A stretch of DNA of 64,000 nt. It comes from JAVBQG01 sp031549185 (GTDB lineage Bacteria > Synergistota > Synergistia > Synergistales > Synergistaceae). Position 1 is the stretch's first letter, and each line of letters starts with the position of its first letter. Positions 42,480 through 50,985 of this stretch are shown here, piece after piece. The notes beneath the pieces were generated by a model. The model did no database searches. It was not told the DNA's origin and saw only the letters and a list, made by a program, of their open reading frames with translations. The stretch lies in assembly GCA_031549185.1 (NCBI GenBank), contig JAVBQG010000044.1, positions 1 to 64,000 of the forward strand, read 5' to 3'. Position numbers and translations under genes: made by a program.

Positions 42480-43346
42480 GTGAGGGGTATCACGATGATT
42501 CTCGGTTGCATGGCGATCCTCGGTTTTCTCGCGGCGGCAGGAGACGCGGCGTTCGCGGCCGCTGGGGAGAAGGACGTGTTTTCGGCGCGAGTGGGCGAAG
42601 TCAAAGTGGACATGCTGTCGGAGGCCCAGCGGGAGGGAAAGCTGGATATCCTGATCGGCGCCTCGTCGGAGGATATCGCGAAATATATCCCCACAGGGAC
42701 GTACCCGAACGCTGTGAACGTCTTTCTCGTCAGGACGCCGAAACAGACCGTGCTGATCGACACGGGCTTCGGCACGAAGGTCGCGGACAACATGGCGTCC
42801 TTCGGGGTGAAACCCGGGGACGTGGACGTCGTTCTGATCACGCATTCGCACGGCGACCATATCGGTGGGCTGCTGAAAGATGGCGGGCCCGCCTATCCGA
42901 AGGCGAAGGTCTATATCGCGAAACCCGAGTACGAGTGGTCTGCGTCGGCCCGCGAGAAGCTCGCGCCGTACAAGGGCCGCGTCGAGCAGTTCACCCCCGG
43001 CAGGCTGGAATCCGGCGCGGAGCTGATCCCCGGCATTCGCTCGATCGCGGCGTACGGGCACACGCCCGGACATACGCTCTTTATGATCGAGTCGAAGGGC
43101 GAAAAGATGCTCATCTGGGCCGATCTGACGCACGCCATGGCGATCCAGATGCCGATGCCGGGCATATCCGTGACCTACGACAGCGACCCGGCCCAGGCCG
43201 CGGAGTCGCGCAAGGCGGTGCTGAAGTACGTCTCGGAGGGCAAGATTCCGGTCGGCGGCATGCACATCGCGTACCCCGGTATGGGCCGGGTCTCCATGGA
43301 TCCGAAAAACCCCGGCGGCTATACGTTCGACCCGCTGAAAAGATGA
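42480..43346 (+). CDS. secreted metallo-beta-lactamase-fold hydrolase
   Basis: A 288-residue protein starting at GTG 42480 (GGGAGG at 42466-42471). A signal peptide covers about residues 1-30 (hydrophobic core ILGCMAILGFLAAAGDAAFA). The metal-binding motif THSHGDHIGG (about residue 121) and the later His in YGHTPGHTLF and Asp in IWADLTHA complete the dinuclear site. The family includes quorum-quenching lactonases and many others; substrate unknown. It overlaps the acetyltransferase gene by four bases (ATGA). Confidence 0.85.
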   Translation: MRGITMILGCMAILGFLAAAGDAAFAAAGEKDVFSARVGEVKVDMLSEAQREGKLDILIGASSEDIAKYIPTGTYPNAVNVFLVRTPKQTVLIDTGFGTKVADNMASFGVKPGDVDVVLITHSHGDHIGGLLKDGGPAYPKAKVYIAKPEYEWSASAREKLAPYKGRVEQFTPGRLESGAELIPGIRSIAAYGHTPGHTLFMIESKGEKMLIWADLTHAMAIQMPMPGISVTYDSDPAQAAESRKAVLKYVSEGKIPVGGMHIAYPGMGRVSMDPKNPGGYTFDPLKR

Positions 43347-44437
43347 CGCAAATGTGTGTGGATTTCATCACCCGCCCCATTCGGGGGACCGACTCCGCAG
43401 ATATCCACGAGATGCGCACGATGGCGGGCGTCCGCGAGAACATCCCCTCGATGCCGAGCGAGCGTCTCGATGTGGCCGAGGGCAAGTATGCCGCGCTCAC
43501 TGCGAACGACCACATCCTGGTGGCCGAGGCCGACTGCGGCGGCGCGAGGAAGGTCGTCGGCTGGGTCTGGCTGCAGGTGAGCGCCAACCCTCGCAAGCGC
43601 CATGTGGGCCTCTTCGGCATTATGGTTCGGACCGATTGGCAGGGCAGGGGCGTCGGCAAGCGTTTGATCGGCGAGATCCTCGACCTGGCCGACAACTGGC
43701 TGATGCTGAAGCGCGTCGAGCTGGAGGCCTTTGCGGACAACAGGGACGCGATTCGGCTCTACGAGTCGTACGGCTTCGAGCTCGAAGGGACGACGCGCAG
43801 GGACATGATCAAAAGTGGCGCGTACATCGACGGTGTGGTCATGTCGCGCCTCCGCTTCGGCTCCGATTACGAAGCGGCGCCGAAGGTCGAACGAAAGGCG
43901 AGCCGCGCGGCTGCGCCGGCTTCCGCAGCGGCCGCCGTCAATCTCTCGATGCGGCCGGTGCGGCGCGACGATGTGACCGAACTGATGAACATACGCACGA
44001 TGGCGGGCGTGAGGGAGACGATCCTCTCCGTCGCGACGGAGCGATTGGAGAACGGCGAGCAATTTCTCGCGTCGCTCACCGCGAACGACCACATGCTGGT
44101 GGCCGAGGTCGATCGCGACGGGACCACCAGCATGGCGGGGGTCGCTTCCATTCACGTTTCGCCAGCTCTCAGGTCGAGGCACGTCGGCACCCTCGGCATC
44201 ATGGTGCACCGCGACTGGCAGGGCAAGGGAATCGGCCGCGCTCTGATGGCCGCTCTGCTCGATCTCGCCGACAACTGGCTGATGCTCAAACGTGTCCAGC
44301 TCAACGTCTTCACGGACAACGACCGGGCGATCGGATTGTATGAGTCGCTCGGCTTCGAGCGCGAGGCGACGCTGCGCGGCATCACGGCGAAGGATGGAAA
44401 ATACGCCGACGAGTACCTGATGGCGCGGCTGAGGTGA
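43343..44437 (+). CDS. tandem (two-domain) GNAT N-acetyltransferase
   Basis: A 364-residue protein made of two GNAT domains (about 8-170 and 195-364) joined by an Ala-rich linker. Each half has the acetyl-CoA loop: DWQGRGVGKRLIGE in the first and DWQGKGIGRALMAA in the second. The halves are clearly duplicates: TMAGVRENIPSMPSERLD pairs with TMAGVRETILSVATERLE, and LADNWLMLKRV occurs in both. Both catalytic cores look intact. The substrate is unknown. ATG 43343 overlaps the upstream stop. Confidence 0.88.
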   Translation: MTQMCVDFITRPIRGTDSADIHEMRTMAGVRENIPSMPSERLDVAEGKYAALTANDHILVAEADCGGARKVVGWVWLQVSANPRKRHVGLFGIMVRTDWQGRGVGKRLIGEILDLADNWLMLKRVELEAFADNRDAIRLYESYGFELEGTTRRDMIKSGAYIDGVVMSRLRFGSDYEAAPKVERKASRAAAPASAAAAVNLSMRPVRRDDVTELMNIRTMAGVRETILSVATERLENGEQFLASLTANDHMLVAEVDRDGTTSMAGVASIHVSPALRSRHVGTLGIMVHRDWQGKGIGRALMAALLDLADNWLMLKRVQLNVFTDNDRAIGLYESLGFEREATLRGITAKDGKYADEYLMARLR

Positions 44438-44444
44438 CGCCCGG

Positions 44445-44843
44445 ATGGATAAAAAAGACGCGATCCTCCGGTTGATTCGCGACGAAATACCGGCTCTGGC
44501 GGCCGTTTACGCCTTCGGAAGCCAGGTTACCGGCGACGCGAACGCAGAGAGCGACCTCGATCTGGCCGTTCTCGTCGAGGGCGAGGTCGACCCGGTGACG
44601 CTCTGGAATCTTGCGGGCGATATCGCGGGGCTGTGCGGTTGCCCCGTAGATCTGCTGGACCTTCGTGCTGCCTCGACCGTGATGCAGTATCGGGTGATCA
44701 CGACGGGCGAGCGGTGGTGGAATCGGAGCGGCAGCGTCGATGTATACGAGAGTTTTATCCTGAGCGAAAAGACGGAGCTGGACGTGGCCAGAGCCGGCCT
44801 GATCGCCGATATTCTCGAGGAGGGGCGCGTGTATGGCCGATGA
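44445..44843 (+). CDS. mntA: MNT-domain nucleotidyltransferase, MntA-type antitoxin
   Basis: A 132-residue minimal nucleotidyltransferase. The catalytic motif GS-x10-D-x-D is complete in FGSQVTGDANAESDLDLAV (about residues 24-42). In characterised MntA-HepT systems this enzyme AMPylates a Tyr of the HEPN toxin and thereby silences it. Here it precedes the HEPN gene and overlaps it by 11 bases. It could instead be a non-TA MNT enzyme, but the pairing is typical. Confidence 0.85.
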   Translation: MDKKDAILRLIRDEIPALAAVYAFGSQVTGDANAESDLDLAVLVEGEVDPVTLWNLAGDIAGLCGCPVDLLDLRAASTVMQYRVITTGERWWNRSGSVDVYESFILSEKTELDVARAGLIADILEEGRVYGR

Positions 44844-45249
44844 TGTTCTGCTCAACAAGGCGGCGATGATAGAGCGCTGCGTAATGCGGGCCAGGGAGGA
44901 GTACGCCACGGCCGGCGATTCCTTCGAGAAGAATTATTCGAGGCAGGACGCGGCGATCTTGAACATACAGCGTGCGTGCGACGCGGCCATCGACGCGGGG
45001 CAGCATCTCGTCCGTCGCGAGCGGATCGGCATACCGCAGAGCAGTGCGGATGTCTTCGCTCTGCTCGCCAGGGCGGACCTGATCCCGCTCGATCTCTCCA
45101 AACGCCTCGAAAAGATGGTCGGTTTCCGCAACATCTCCGTCCACGAGTATCAGAGGGTGAGCATTCCCATCGTCGAAGCGATCATCAGAGAACGGCTGGA
45201 CGATTTTCTCGAATATTCGTCCATCCTGCTGAAACTGCAGGGGAAATAG
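44833..45249 (+). CDS. hepT: HEPN-domain RNase, HepT-type toxin
   Basis: An all-helical protein of 138 residues. The HEPN RNase motif R-x4-H-x-Y is intact in GFRNISVHEYQ (about residues 97-107), including the Tyr modified in HepT. Expected to cleave RNA (tRNA in studied cases) when free of the MNT partner. It overlaps the mntA-like gene, so the two are co-translated. Whether it is toxic in this host is unknown. Confidence 0.85.
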   Translation: MADDVLLNKAAMIERCVMRAREEYATAGDSFEKNYSRQDAAILNIQRACDAAIDAGQHLVRRERIGIPQSSADVFALLARADLIPLDLSKRLEKMVGFRNISVHEYQRVSIPIVEAIIRERLDDFLEYSSILLKLQGK

Positions 45250-45265
45250 CGGGGAGGTCTTCGAT

Positions 45266-45616
45266 ATGGGCGCGCCTGTGAAGGAAAACATCACCCCCGA
45301 CGTGCTCGACCGCGTCGACGTTCGCGTGGGCGAGATATTGAAGGTCGAGGACGTGGAGAGATCCGACAAGCTCGTCAAGCTGACGGTCGACTTCGGCGAC
45401 TTCCGCCGGACGATCCTGGTCGGCATGAAGAAGGAGCGCGAGAACCCGGCGGAGATCGTCGGGCGCCAGGCGCTCTTCGTCGTCAACATGGCCCCGCGCA
45501 AGATGGCGGGCGAGGTATCCGAAGGCATGCTCTTCGACATCGGCTACGCCGACGGAGTCACGCCGGTCCTCGCCGTGCCGGAAAAACCGGTCCTCAACGG
45601 TGTCCGTGCGGGGTGA
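45266..45616 (+). CDS. CsaA-like tRNA-binding (EMAP-II fold) protein
   Basis: A 116-residue OB-fold protein with the tRNA-binding domain pattern RVDVRVGEILKVEDVERSDK, LVKLTVDFGD, VVNMAPRKMAGEVSEGM. It is similar to CsaA and to the C-terminal domain of methionyl-tRNA synthetase. Roles proposed for CsaA are export chaperone or tRNA binding. GGGGAGG precedes ATG 45266. Only 24 bp separate its stop from the convergent DUF4143 gene. Confidence 0.82.
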   Translation: MGAPVKENITPDVLDRVDVRVGEILKVEDVERSDKLVKLTVDFGDFRRTILVGMKKERENPAEIVGRQALFVVNMAPRKMAGEVSEGMLFDIGYADGVTPVLAVPEKPVLNGVRAG

Positions 45617-45640
45617 TGCGATTCGCTTCGTTTCGCACCG

Positions 45641-46939
45641 CTATCCCCTTGAAAAAGCGTTTCCGATTGCCCACAACGGTACGTTCCGCAGCCAGCCCTC
45701 GTCTCTGTAGTCCGCCATCGATGTGCGGATGGCGAACCGCGGTTGGAACCTCTCGTGGTAAGCCCTCAGGCTTTTAGCGTGCAGGTTTTCCTCCGCTTTC
45801 ACCTCGATCGGAATCACGTCACTGCCGTCGTCGACGACAAAGTCGATCTCGGAGGTGCCGCGTTCGTTGGACCAGTAGTAGGGCTCGATACCCTCGATCG
45901 TCTTTAGCTGTTGCAGCACATACTGCTCCGTGAGCGCGCCCTTGAATTCTTTGAACAGCTCGTTGCCCAGCAGTGCCTCCTGCCGCAGGCGCGCCATGCA
46001 GGAGAGCAGTCCTGTGTCGAGCAGAAACAGCTTGAACGCCTTCAAATCCTCATAGGCTTTCAGCGGCAGGTTGGGTGCGGTGATCCGATGCACCTTGTGG
46101 ATCAGCCCGCAGTCCGCGAGCCAGAGCATCGCGAGCTCGTATTCCCTCGCTCTCGCCCCTTCTTTGATGAGGCCATAGACGAATTTTTTATTTTCCCTCG
46201 CCAGCTGCGCCGGGATGCTGTTCCAAAGCATGCGGACGCGTGGCACGATCTCTTGGGGGGCGTGCTTCGAGAAGTCCTGTTCGTAGGCGGCGAGAATGCG
46301 CCCCTGTATCTCGCGCACTTCGCCAAAGTCGCGGCGGTCGGCGAAACTTTGGACCGCCTCCGGCATACCTCCTACGTAGTAATAGAACTTCAGGGCATCG
46401 ATATACTCCTGGCGAAAGGCCGTAGCCAGTGCGAAGTCGCCTTTTTCCACCAGCTCCACATATTGCGCTTTTCCCGTTGCCCGCATGAATTCGTGGAAGG
46501 AGAGCGGGTACAGGTCCAGAAACTCCACTTTGCCCACGGGAAATGAGGTCCCCGCGTGCAGTGCGACGCCAAGCATCGAACCCGCGCAGACAATCTGGTA
46601 CTGTGGGGCCGTTTCGTTGAAGTACTTCAGGGATGTCAGCGCCTGCGGCGCCTCCTGCACCTCGTCGAAAATCAGCAGCGTGTTCTGCGGGGCGATCTTG
46701 TGCCCCGCGTATATCTCCAGCCCCGTGACGATGCGCTCGACATTTAAATCGGCAGCGAAGAGCTCCCGCATCCGCGTGTCGTTCTCGAAGTTGATGTAGA
46801 CGGTTTTTTCATAGGCTGTTCTCCCCAACTCACGCATCAGCCAGGTCTTACCGACCTGGCGCGCGCCTCTGATGACGAGGGGTTTCTTGTCCTTTTTCTT
46901 CGTCCATTCGATCAGGCGCCCAAGCGCTGCCCTATACAT
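45641..46939 (-). CDS. AAA-type ATPase with DUF4143 domain
   Basis: A 432-residue ATP-binding protein. Walker A is RGARQVGKTWLMRELG (about residues 24-39), Walker B LLIFDEVQEAP (about 89-99) and sensor-like AGSMLGVAL. The DUF4143 C-terminal region (about 210-380) contains TEQYVLQQLKTIEGIEPYYW, followed by SNERGTSEIDFVVDDGSDVI, a PD-(D/E)xK nuclease-like arrangement. This large family is common in gut and oral bacteria, often mobile, with no settled function. GAGGTGATC precedes the ATG. GC is somewhat lower than in neighbours. Confidence 0.85.
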   Translation of the reverse strand: MYRAALGRLIEWTKKKDKKPLVIRGARQVGKTWLMRELGRTAYEKTVYINFENDTRMRELFAADLNVERIVTGLEIYAGHKIAPQNTLLIFDEVQEAPQALTSLKYFNETAPQYQIVCAGSMLGVALHAGTSFPVGKVEFLDLYPLSFHEFMRATGKAQYVELVEKGDFALATAFRQEYIDALKFYYYVGGMPEAVQSFADRRDFGEVREIQGRILAAYEQDFSKHAPQEIVPRVRMLWNSIPAQLARENKKFVYGLIKEGARAREYELAMLWLADCGLIHKVHRITAPNLPLKAYEDLKAFKLFLLDTGLLSCMARLRQEALLGNELFKEFKGALTEQYVLQQLKTIEGIEPYYWSNERGTSEIDFVVDDGSDVIPIEVKAEENLHAKSLRAYHERFQPRFAIRTSMADYRDEGWLRNVPLWAIGNAFSRG

Positions 46940-46969
46940 GCACGATCACCTCACGATTTTGCATGTATG

Positions 46970-46997
46970 ATTATGTCATATGAGCCAAAAAATGCAA
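46970..46997 (-). promoter_or_regulatory. promoter of the DUF4143 ATPase gene
   Basis: Reading the minus strand: TTGCAT (46997-46992), 16-bp spacer, CATAAT (46975-46970), about 30 bases before the start codon at 46939. Confidence 0.5.
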
Positions 46998-47046
46998 TGA
47001 ATTTTATGGTGTGAAATCACATTTTGCGAGGGAGTTTTGTGAAAGA

Positions 47047-47079
47047 GGATCGGGGGCGGTTTTGCGTCGCCCCCGATCC
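47047..47079 (-). terminator. terminator hairpin downstream of fbaB
   Basis: A 12-bp perfect stem, GGATCGGGGGCG (47047-47058) with CGCCCCCGATCC (47068-47079), and a 9-base loop. On the minus strand it is followed only by a mixed TCTTTC tract, so termination strength is uncertain despite the very stable stem. Confidence 0.7.
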
Positions 47080-47086
47080 TTCGTCT

Positions 47087-48133
47087 TCACGCGATCGTGA
47101 TCTTCTTATCCTTGTAGACCGACTGTACTGCCTGAATTAATTCCACGCCATCCTTGAATGGCTTCTGGAAGGCTTTTCTGCCCAGGATCAGGCCGCTGCC
47201 GCCGGCTCGTTTGTTGACGACGGCGGTGTAGACGGCCTCGGCCAGGTCGTTCTGGCCGGAGGCGCCGCCGGAGTTGATCAGGGGCGCCCGGCCGGCGTAG
47301 CAGTTGAGCAACTGGTAGCGCGTCAGGTCGATCGGGTGGCTCGTGCTGAGTTTGTCGTACATGCCGGGGGCCGATTTGCCGAACTTGAGCGCCGTGAAGC
47401 CTCCGTTGCACTCCGGCAGCTTCTGTTTGATGATATCAGCCTGGATCGTGACGCCGAGGTGGTTGGCCTGCCCGGTGAGGTCGGCCGCCAGGTGGTAGTC
47501 GGCCTCCTTCGTCTTGAAGGCGTCGTTGCGCAGATAGCACCAGAGGATCGTGGCCATGCCCAGCTCGTGTGCGCGCTCGAAAGCCTCCGTGATCTCCTGC
47601 AGTTGACGGCCCGACTGCTCGCTGCCGAAGTAGATCGTCGCGCCGACCGCGACGGCCCCCATGTTCCATGCCTGCTCGACGGAGGCGAAGAGGATCTGGT
47701 CGCTCTTGTTGGGATACGTCAACAGCTCGTTGTGGTTGATCTTGAGGATGAAGGGGATCTTGTGCGCGTACTTGCGCGCTGTCAACCCCAGCACGCCGAG
47801 CGTGCTCGCGACGGCGTTGCACCCCGCTTCGATCGCCAGTTTGACGATGTTCTCCGGGTCGAAGTACATCGGGTTGGGAGCGAAGCTCGCGCCCGCCGAG
47901 TGCTCGATTCCCTGGTCGACGGGGAGGATCGAGATGTACCCGGTCCCCGCCAGGTTGCCCGTTCCGAAGAGCGTCTGCAGCGAGCCGAGCACCCTGTTGT
48001 TGCGATCGCTCTGCACCCAGACGCGCTCGGGGAAATCCGGCCCCGGCAGCGAGAGCGTCTTTTTGTCGACGACGCACTTGTGGTTCAAAAGGTCATCAGC
48101 GCGCTTTCCCAGCAGTTCGACGGTCTTGGACAT
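47087..48133 (-). CDS. fbaB: class I fructose-bisphosphate aldolase, FbaB/DhnA type
   Basis: A 348-residue aldolase interconverting fructose-1,6-bisphosphate with glyceraldehyde-3-phosphate and dihydroxyacetone phosphate. Family marks include GYISILPVDQGIEHSAGASF, ILKINHNELLTYPNKS, and a Lys in the QADIIKQKLP strand that fits the Schiff-base position; INSGGASGQNDLAEAVYTAV near the end is the phosphate-binding region. Length matches E. coli FbaB (350). AAGGAGG precedes the ATG. It is single-gene, divergent from the ECF transporter gene. Confidence 0.93.
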   Translation of the reverse strand: MSKTVELLGKRADDLLNHKCVVDKKTLSLPGPDFPERVWVQSDRNNRVLGSLQTLFGTGNLAGTGYISILPVDQGIEHSAGASFAPNPMYFDPENIVKLAIEAGCNAVASTLGVLGLTARKYAHKIPFILKINHNELLTYPNKSDQILFASVEQAWNMGAVAVGATIYFGSEQSGRQLQEITEAFERAHELGMATILWCYLRNDAFKTKEADYHLAADLTGQANHLGVTIQADIIKQKLPECNGGFTALKFGKSAPGMYDKLSTSHPIDLTRYQLLNCYAGRAPLINSGGASGQNDLAEAVYTAVVNKRAGGSGLILGRKAFQKPFKDGVELIQAVQSVYKDKKITIA

Positions 48134-48264
48134 GATCTTTCCTCCTTTTTTCTCGCAGTGAGGCGATATCCTGCGTTCTCGATTATTATGATCGGAGGGA
48201 GGGGTGCGCGTATCGGCTTTTTGTGAGATTCGGAAACGTTTTTTTGAAAAATCGACGAAACTTC

Positions 48265-48293
48265 TAGGCAGTGGTCCCGTATGCAGTTATAAT
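48265..48293 (+). promoter_or_regulatory. promoter for the ECF transporter/CoA-transferase operon
   Basis: TAGGCA (48265-48270), 17-bp spacer, perfect TATAAT (48288-48293), followed within 15 bases by the first ATG (48306). A small GTGACATGATTTCAC dyad covers the start codon and could be an operator or mRNA hairpin. Confidence 0.5.
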
Positions 48294-48305
48294 GTGCGGT
48301 GTGAC

Positions 48306-48860
48306 ATGATTTCACGCCTTGCCCTTGGAGGTTTTGCGGTGTCGAAGATCAACACGTCCCACATAGCAAGGATCGGCCTCCTTGCCGCGCTCGCGGTGGT
48401 CGCGATCTGCATCTTCCGGATTCCCGGGCCGGACGGAAAGCTTTATTTTCATCTCGGAGAAACTATCATTCTGACATCCGCCATTCTGTTGGGGCGAAAG
48501 GGCGGCGCGTTCGTGGGGTCGATCTCTTCGGCCCTGGCCGATGTCCTTCTCGGCGCGACTCTCTGGGCGCCGTTCAGCTTCGTCATTCACGGCGCGGAGG
48601 CGTGGCTGGTGGGAGTCCTTTCGGACGGAAGCGGGGGCAAACGCGATTTTCTGGCCATGTTGGCGGGCATATGCGTCATGATCGTCGGTTATACGTTTAT
48701 GGCCGGCCTCCTGTACGGCATCGCGGTCGTGCCGATCGAATTTTTCGGCGACGCGATGCAGGGTTTGCTCGGCCTCGCGACGGCTTTCCCGTTTGTACGC
48801 CTGATCGTCCACCGCTTCCCTTCGTTGATGGGGGACAGAGAGGGGAGAAAGTCTTCTTGA
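48306..48860 (+). CDS. ECF transporter substrate-binding (S) component, unknown vitamin
   Basis: A 184-residue membrane protein with about five hydrophobic segments. The stretch YFHLGETIILTSAILLGRKG, then GAFVGSISSALADVLLGATL and FSFVIHGAEAWLVGVL, matches the DUF1393/ECF-type S-component pattern. It would capture a small vitamin-like substrate and needs shared EcfA/EcfT subunits encoded elsewhere. Start ATG 48306 (frame open upstream). The stop overlaps the regulator start (TTGA). Substrate cannot be told; linkage to CoA transferase makes pantothenate-type compounds one guess. Confidence 0.75.
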   Translation: MISRLALGGFAVSKINTSHIARIGLLAALAVVAICIFRIPGPDGKLYFHLGETIILTSAILLGRKGGAFVGSISSALADVLLGATLWAPFSFVIHGAEAWLVGVLSDGSGGKRDFLAMLAGICVMIVGYTFMAGLLYGIAVVPIEFFGDAMQGLLGLATAFPFVRLIVHRFPSLMGDREGRKSS

Positions 48861-49573
48861 ACGAGTCCGCCGAGAGAATCCAACTCCAGATCCTGAAGAT
48901 GCTGAGCGCCGTCCACGCGCCGCAGGGCGCCGGGGCCGTATCGGACGCGCTGAAGGATACGGGCTTCCCCATCAGCGAGGCGGCAGTCGGGAGAGTCCTC
49001 CGCGGCATGCGCAACGATGGGCTGCTGGTACGTGTCGGTTTTCAGGGGCACTTGATCACGAACGAGGGGCGTGAGCGCATGAACGAGCTCGACGCCCAGA
49101 TCCGCATATCCGAGATGTTGCGTTCGTGCCTGCATGGCGGCAGCGAGCGCGGCGCCTCGCACCTCTGCGACGCGCTGTTGGCGCTTCGATCCCTCGGGCG
49201 GGAGTCGGTTCTCGAGGCGATCGAGCGGGCGAGCGATGCCGACCTCTCGCGCATTCAGACGACGATCGAAAAATATATCACCCCGAAAGAGGGAGAGCCG
49301 AGGGAGGGCCTTTTCGGCGCTTTCTATCAGACGCTGCTGGACATCTCGAAAATTCCCATGTTCGAACACTTCTTCAACCTGCTCGAGGTCTCCGTGATGA
49401 GCGACCCGCACCTGTCGAAGCTCTTCCGCAAGGCGGAGACAACGCTTGGCGGGACGTACGAAAAGATCCTCGACGCGATCAAAGCGCGGCAGCCGGAGGT
49501 TGCGGTCAGTATGGTGACGAACCAGATCGATCGGGTCATCTCACATATCATGGCCGACGCGGACGACAGGTAG
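48857..49573 (+). CDS. winged-helix/FCD-like transcriptional regulator
   Basis: A 238-residue protein. The N-terminal winged helix (about 5-75) reads LQILKMLSAVHAPQGAGAVS, then ISEAAVGRVLRGMRNDGLLV. The helical C-terminal domain resembles FCD of the GntR/FadR group: FGAFYQTLLDISKIPMFEHF, then YEKILDAIKARQPEVAVSMV. The usual metal-binding His positions of FCD read Tyr (TYEKIL) and Asn (TNQID), so a metal site is unlikely. TTG 48857 overlaps the transporter stop. It probably regulates this operon in response to a CoA-related ligand (inference). Confidence 0.7.
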   Translation: MNESAERIQLQILKMLSAVHAPQGAGAVSDALKDTGFPISEAAVGRVLRGMRNDGLLVRVGFQGHLITNEGRERMNELDAQIRISEMLRSCLHGGSERGASHLCDALLALRSLGRESVLEAIERASDADLSRIQTTIEKYITPKEGEPREGLFGAFYQTLLDISKIPMFEHFFNLLEVSVMSDPHLSKLFRKAETTLGGTYEKILDAIKARQPEVAVSMVTNQIDRVISHIMADADDR

Positions 49574-49578
49574 GGCGC

Positions 49579-50268
49579 ATGAAAAAGCGGATCGAAAAGC
49601 CGGTTGTCACAGCGGCGGAAGCGGTGAAATACGTCAAACGCGGCGACACGATCATGGTGGGTGGTTTCATCTACGGAGGGATCCCCTACACGCTGATCGA
49701 CGCCCTCCTCGAGGCCGGCACCGACGACCTCACGATGATCTCGTGCGACACCTGCTACGCGGACGTCGGGCACGGCCGGCTGGTCGCGCAGAATCGCGTG
49801 AAGAAGGTCGTGGCCGCGCACGTCGGTCTCAACAAGAAGACCGGCGCGCGATACCACGCCGGCGATCTCGAGCTGGAGCTCTGCCCCATGGGGACGTTTG
49901 TGGAGCGGATCCGCTGCGGCGGCTACGGCCTCGGCGGTTTCCTCACGCTTGCGGGCGTCGGTACCGTCGTAGCGGAGGGCAAACGGGAGCTGGAGGTCGG
50001 CGGCAAAAAATACCTGCTCGAACTGCCGCTTCGCGCCGACGTCTCTCTCGTACGCGCGCACAGGGCGGACCGGATGGGTAACCTCGTGTACAAGGGGACG
50101 AACCGGAACTTCAACCCCGTGATGGCCGCGGCCGGGGACGTCGTGATCGCCGAGGTGGACGAGATCGTGGAGCCCGGCGCACTCGATCCGGACGCGATCG
50201 TCACGCAGGGTATTCTGATCGACATGCTCGTAATCAAAGGGGATTCGTACTATGCTGCCAGAACTTGA
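49579..50268 (+). CDS. 3-oxoacid CoA-transferase, alpha subunit
   Basis: A 229-residue alpha subunit of a family I CoA transferase that moves CoA between acyl-CoA and a carboxylic acid. Features: the Gly-rich loop TIMVGGFIYGGIPYTLIDAL (about 24-43), LAGVGTVVAEGKRE and ALRADVSLVRAHRADRMGN-like text (LRADVSLVRAHRADRMGN, about 155-172). ATG 49579 is five bases after the regulator stop. It overlaps the beta subunit by 17 bases. Acid substrate not determinable; acetate, acetoacetate or butyrate are usual. Confidence 0.92.
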   Translation: MKKRIEKPVVTAAEAVKYVKRGDTIMVGGFIYGGIPYTLIDALLEAGTDDLTMISCDTCYADVGHGRLVAQNRVKKVVAAHVGLNKKTGARYHAGDLELELCPMGTFVERIRCGGYGLGGFLTLAGVGTVVAEGKRELEVGGKKYLLELPLRADVSLVRAHRADRMGNLVYKGTNRNFNPVMAAAGDVVIAEVDEIVEPGALDPDAIVTQGILIDMLVIKGDSYYAART

Positions 50269-50935
50269 CGAGAAGACAGCCCGGGAGCGGATCGCGAGAA
50301 GGGTCGCCCTCGAGTTCGAGGACGGCGACGTCGTCAATCTTGGAATTGGCATTCCGACGCTCGTCTCCGACTACATTCCGCAGGACGTCCATGTGATCCT
50401 GCAGGCGGAGAACGGCGCGATCGGCGTGGGTCCCGCGCCCGAGGTCCCCGACCTGCGCTTCATCGGAGCCGGGGGGCGTCCTATTACGCTCCTGCCCGGC
50501 GGCAGCTTCTTCGCCAGCGATACGAGCTTCGGACTGATCCGAGGCGGGCACGTGGATGCCACGGTGTTGGGCGCGCTGGAGGTCGACGAGAACGGCGACC
50601 TCGCCAACTGGACCGTGCCCGGCAAGAGTCTGCCCGGCATGGGCGGCGCGATGGACCTGGTCGTCGGCGCGAAGCGCGTCTACATCGCGATGACGCTCGC
50701 CACGAAGAAGGGCGAGCCCAAGATCGTCAAAAAATGCAGCCTGCCCCTCACCGCCGTCGGCGTCGTCTCCATGATCGCCACGGAGTTCGCCGTCTTCAAG
50801 TTCATCGACCGAAAGCTGTACCTGGTCGAGCTGGCGTCCGACGCGACCCTCGAAGGGGTACGGGAGAGCGTCGGGGCGCGTTTCGAGGTGTTGGAGCCGC
50901 TCGTGCCGATGCGCCAAAGCCCATGCTCCGATTGA
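50252..50935 (+). CDS. 3-oxoacid CoA-transferase, beta subunit
   Basis: A 227-residue partner of the preceding gene. The catalytic Glu is in VILQAENGAIGVGPAP (about residue 51), with the preceding loop VVNLGIGIPTLVSDYIP and the later GAMDLVVGAKRVYIAMTLAT. The heterodimer would activate short-chain acids by CoA transfer, common in amino-acid-fermenting Synergistota. It ends the operon. No terminator is obvious before the retroelement remnant. Confidence 0.92.
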   Translation: MLPELDEKTARERIARRVALEFEDGDVVNLGIGIPTLVSDYIPQDVHVILQAENGAIGVGPAPEVPDLRFIGAGGRPITLLPGGSFFASDTSFGLIRGGHVDATVLGALEVDENGDLANWTVPGKSLPGMGGAMDLVVGAKRVYIAMTLATKKGEPKIVKKCSLPLTAVGVVSMIATEFAVFKFIDRKLYLVELASDATLEGVRESVGARFEVLEPLVPMRQSPCSD

Positions 50936-50985
50936 ATACTGGACGCTATACGGTTCAACGCCAGTAACGGGAATGTTGCCGCTCG

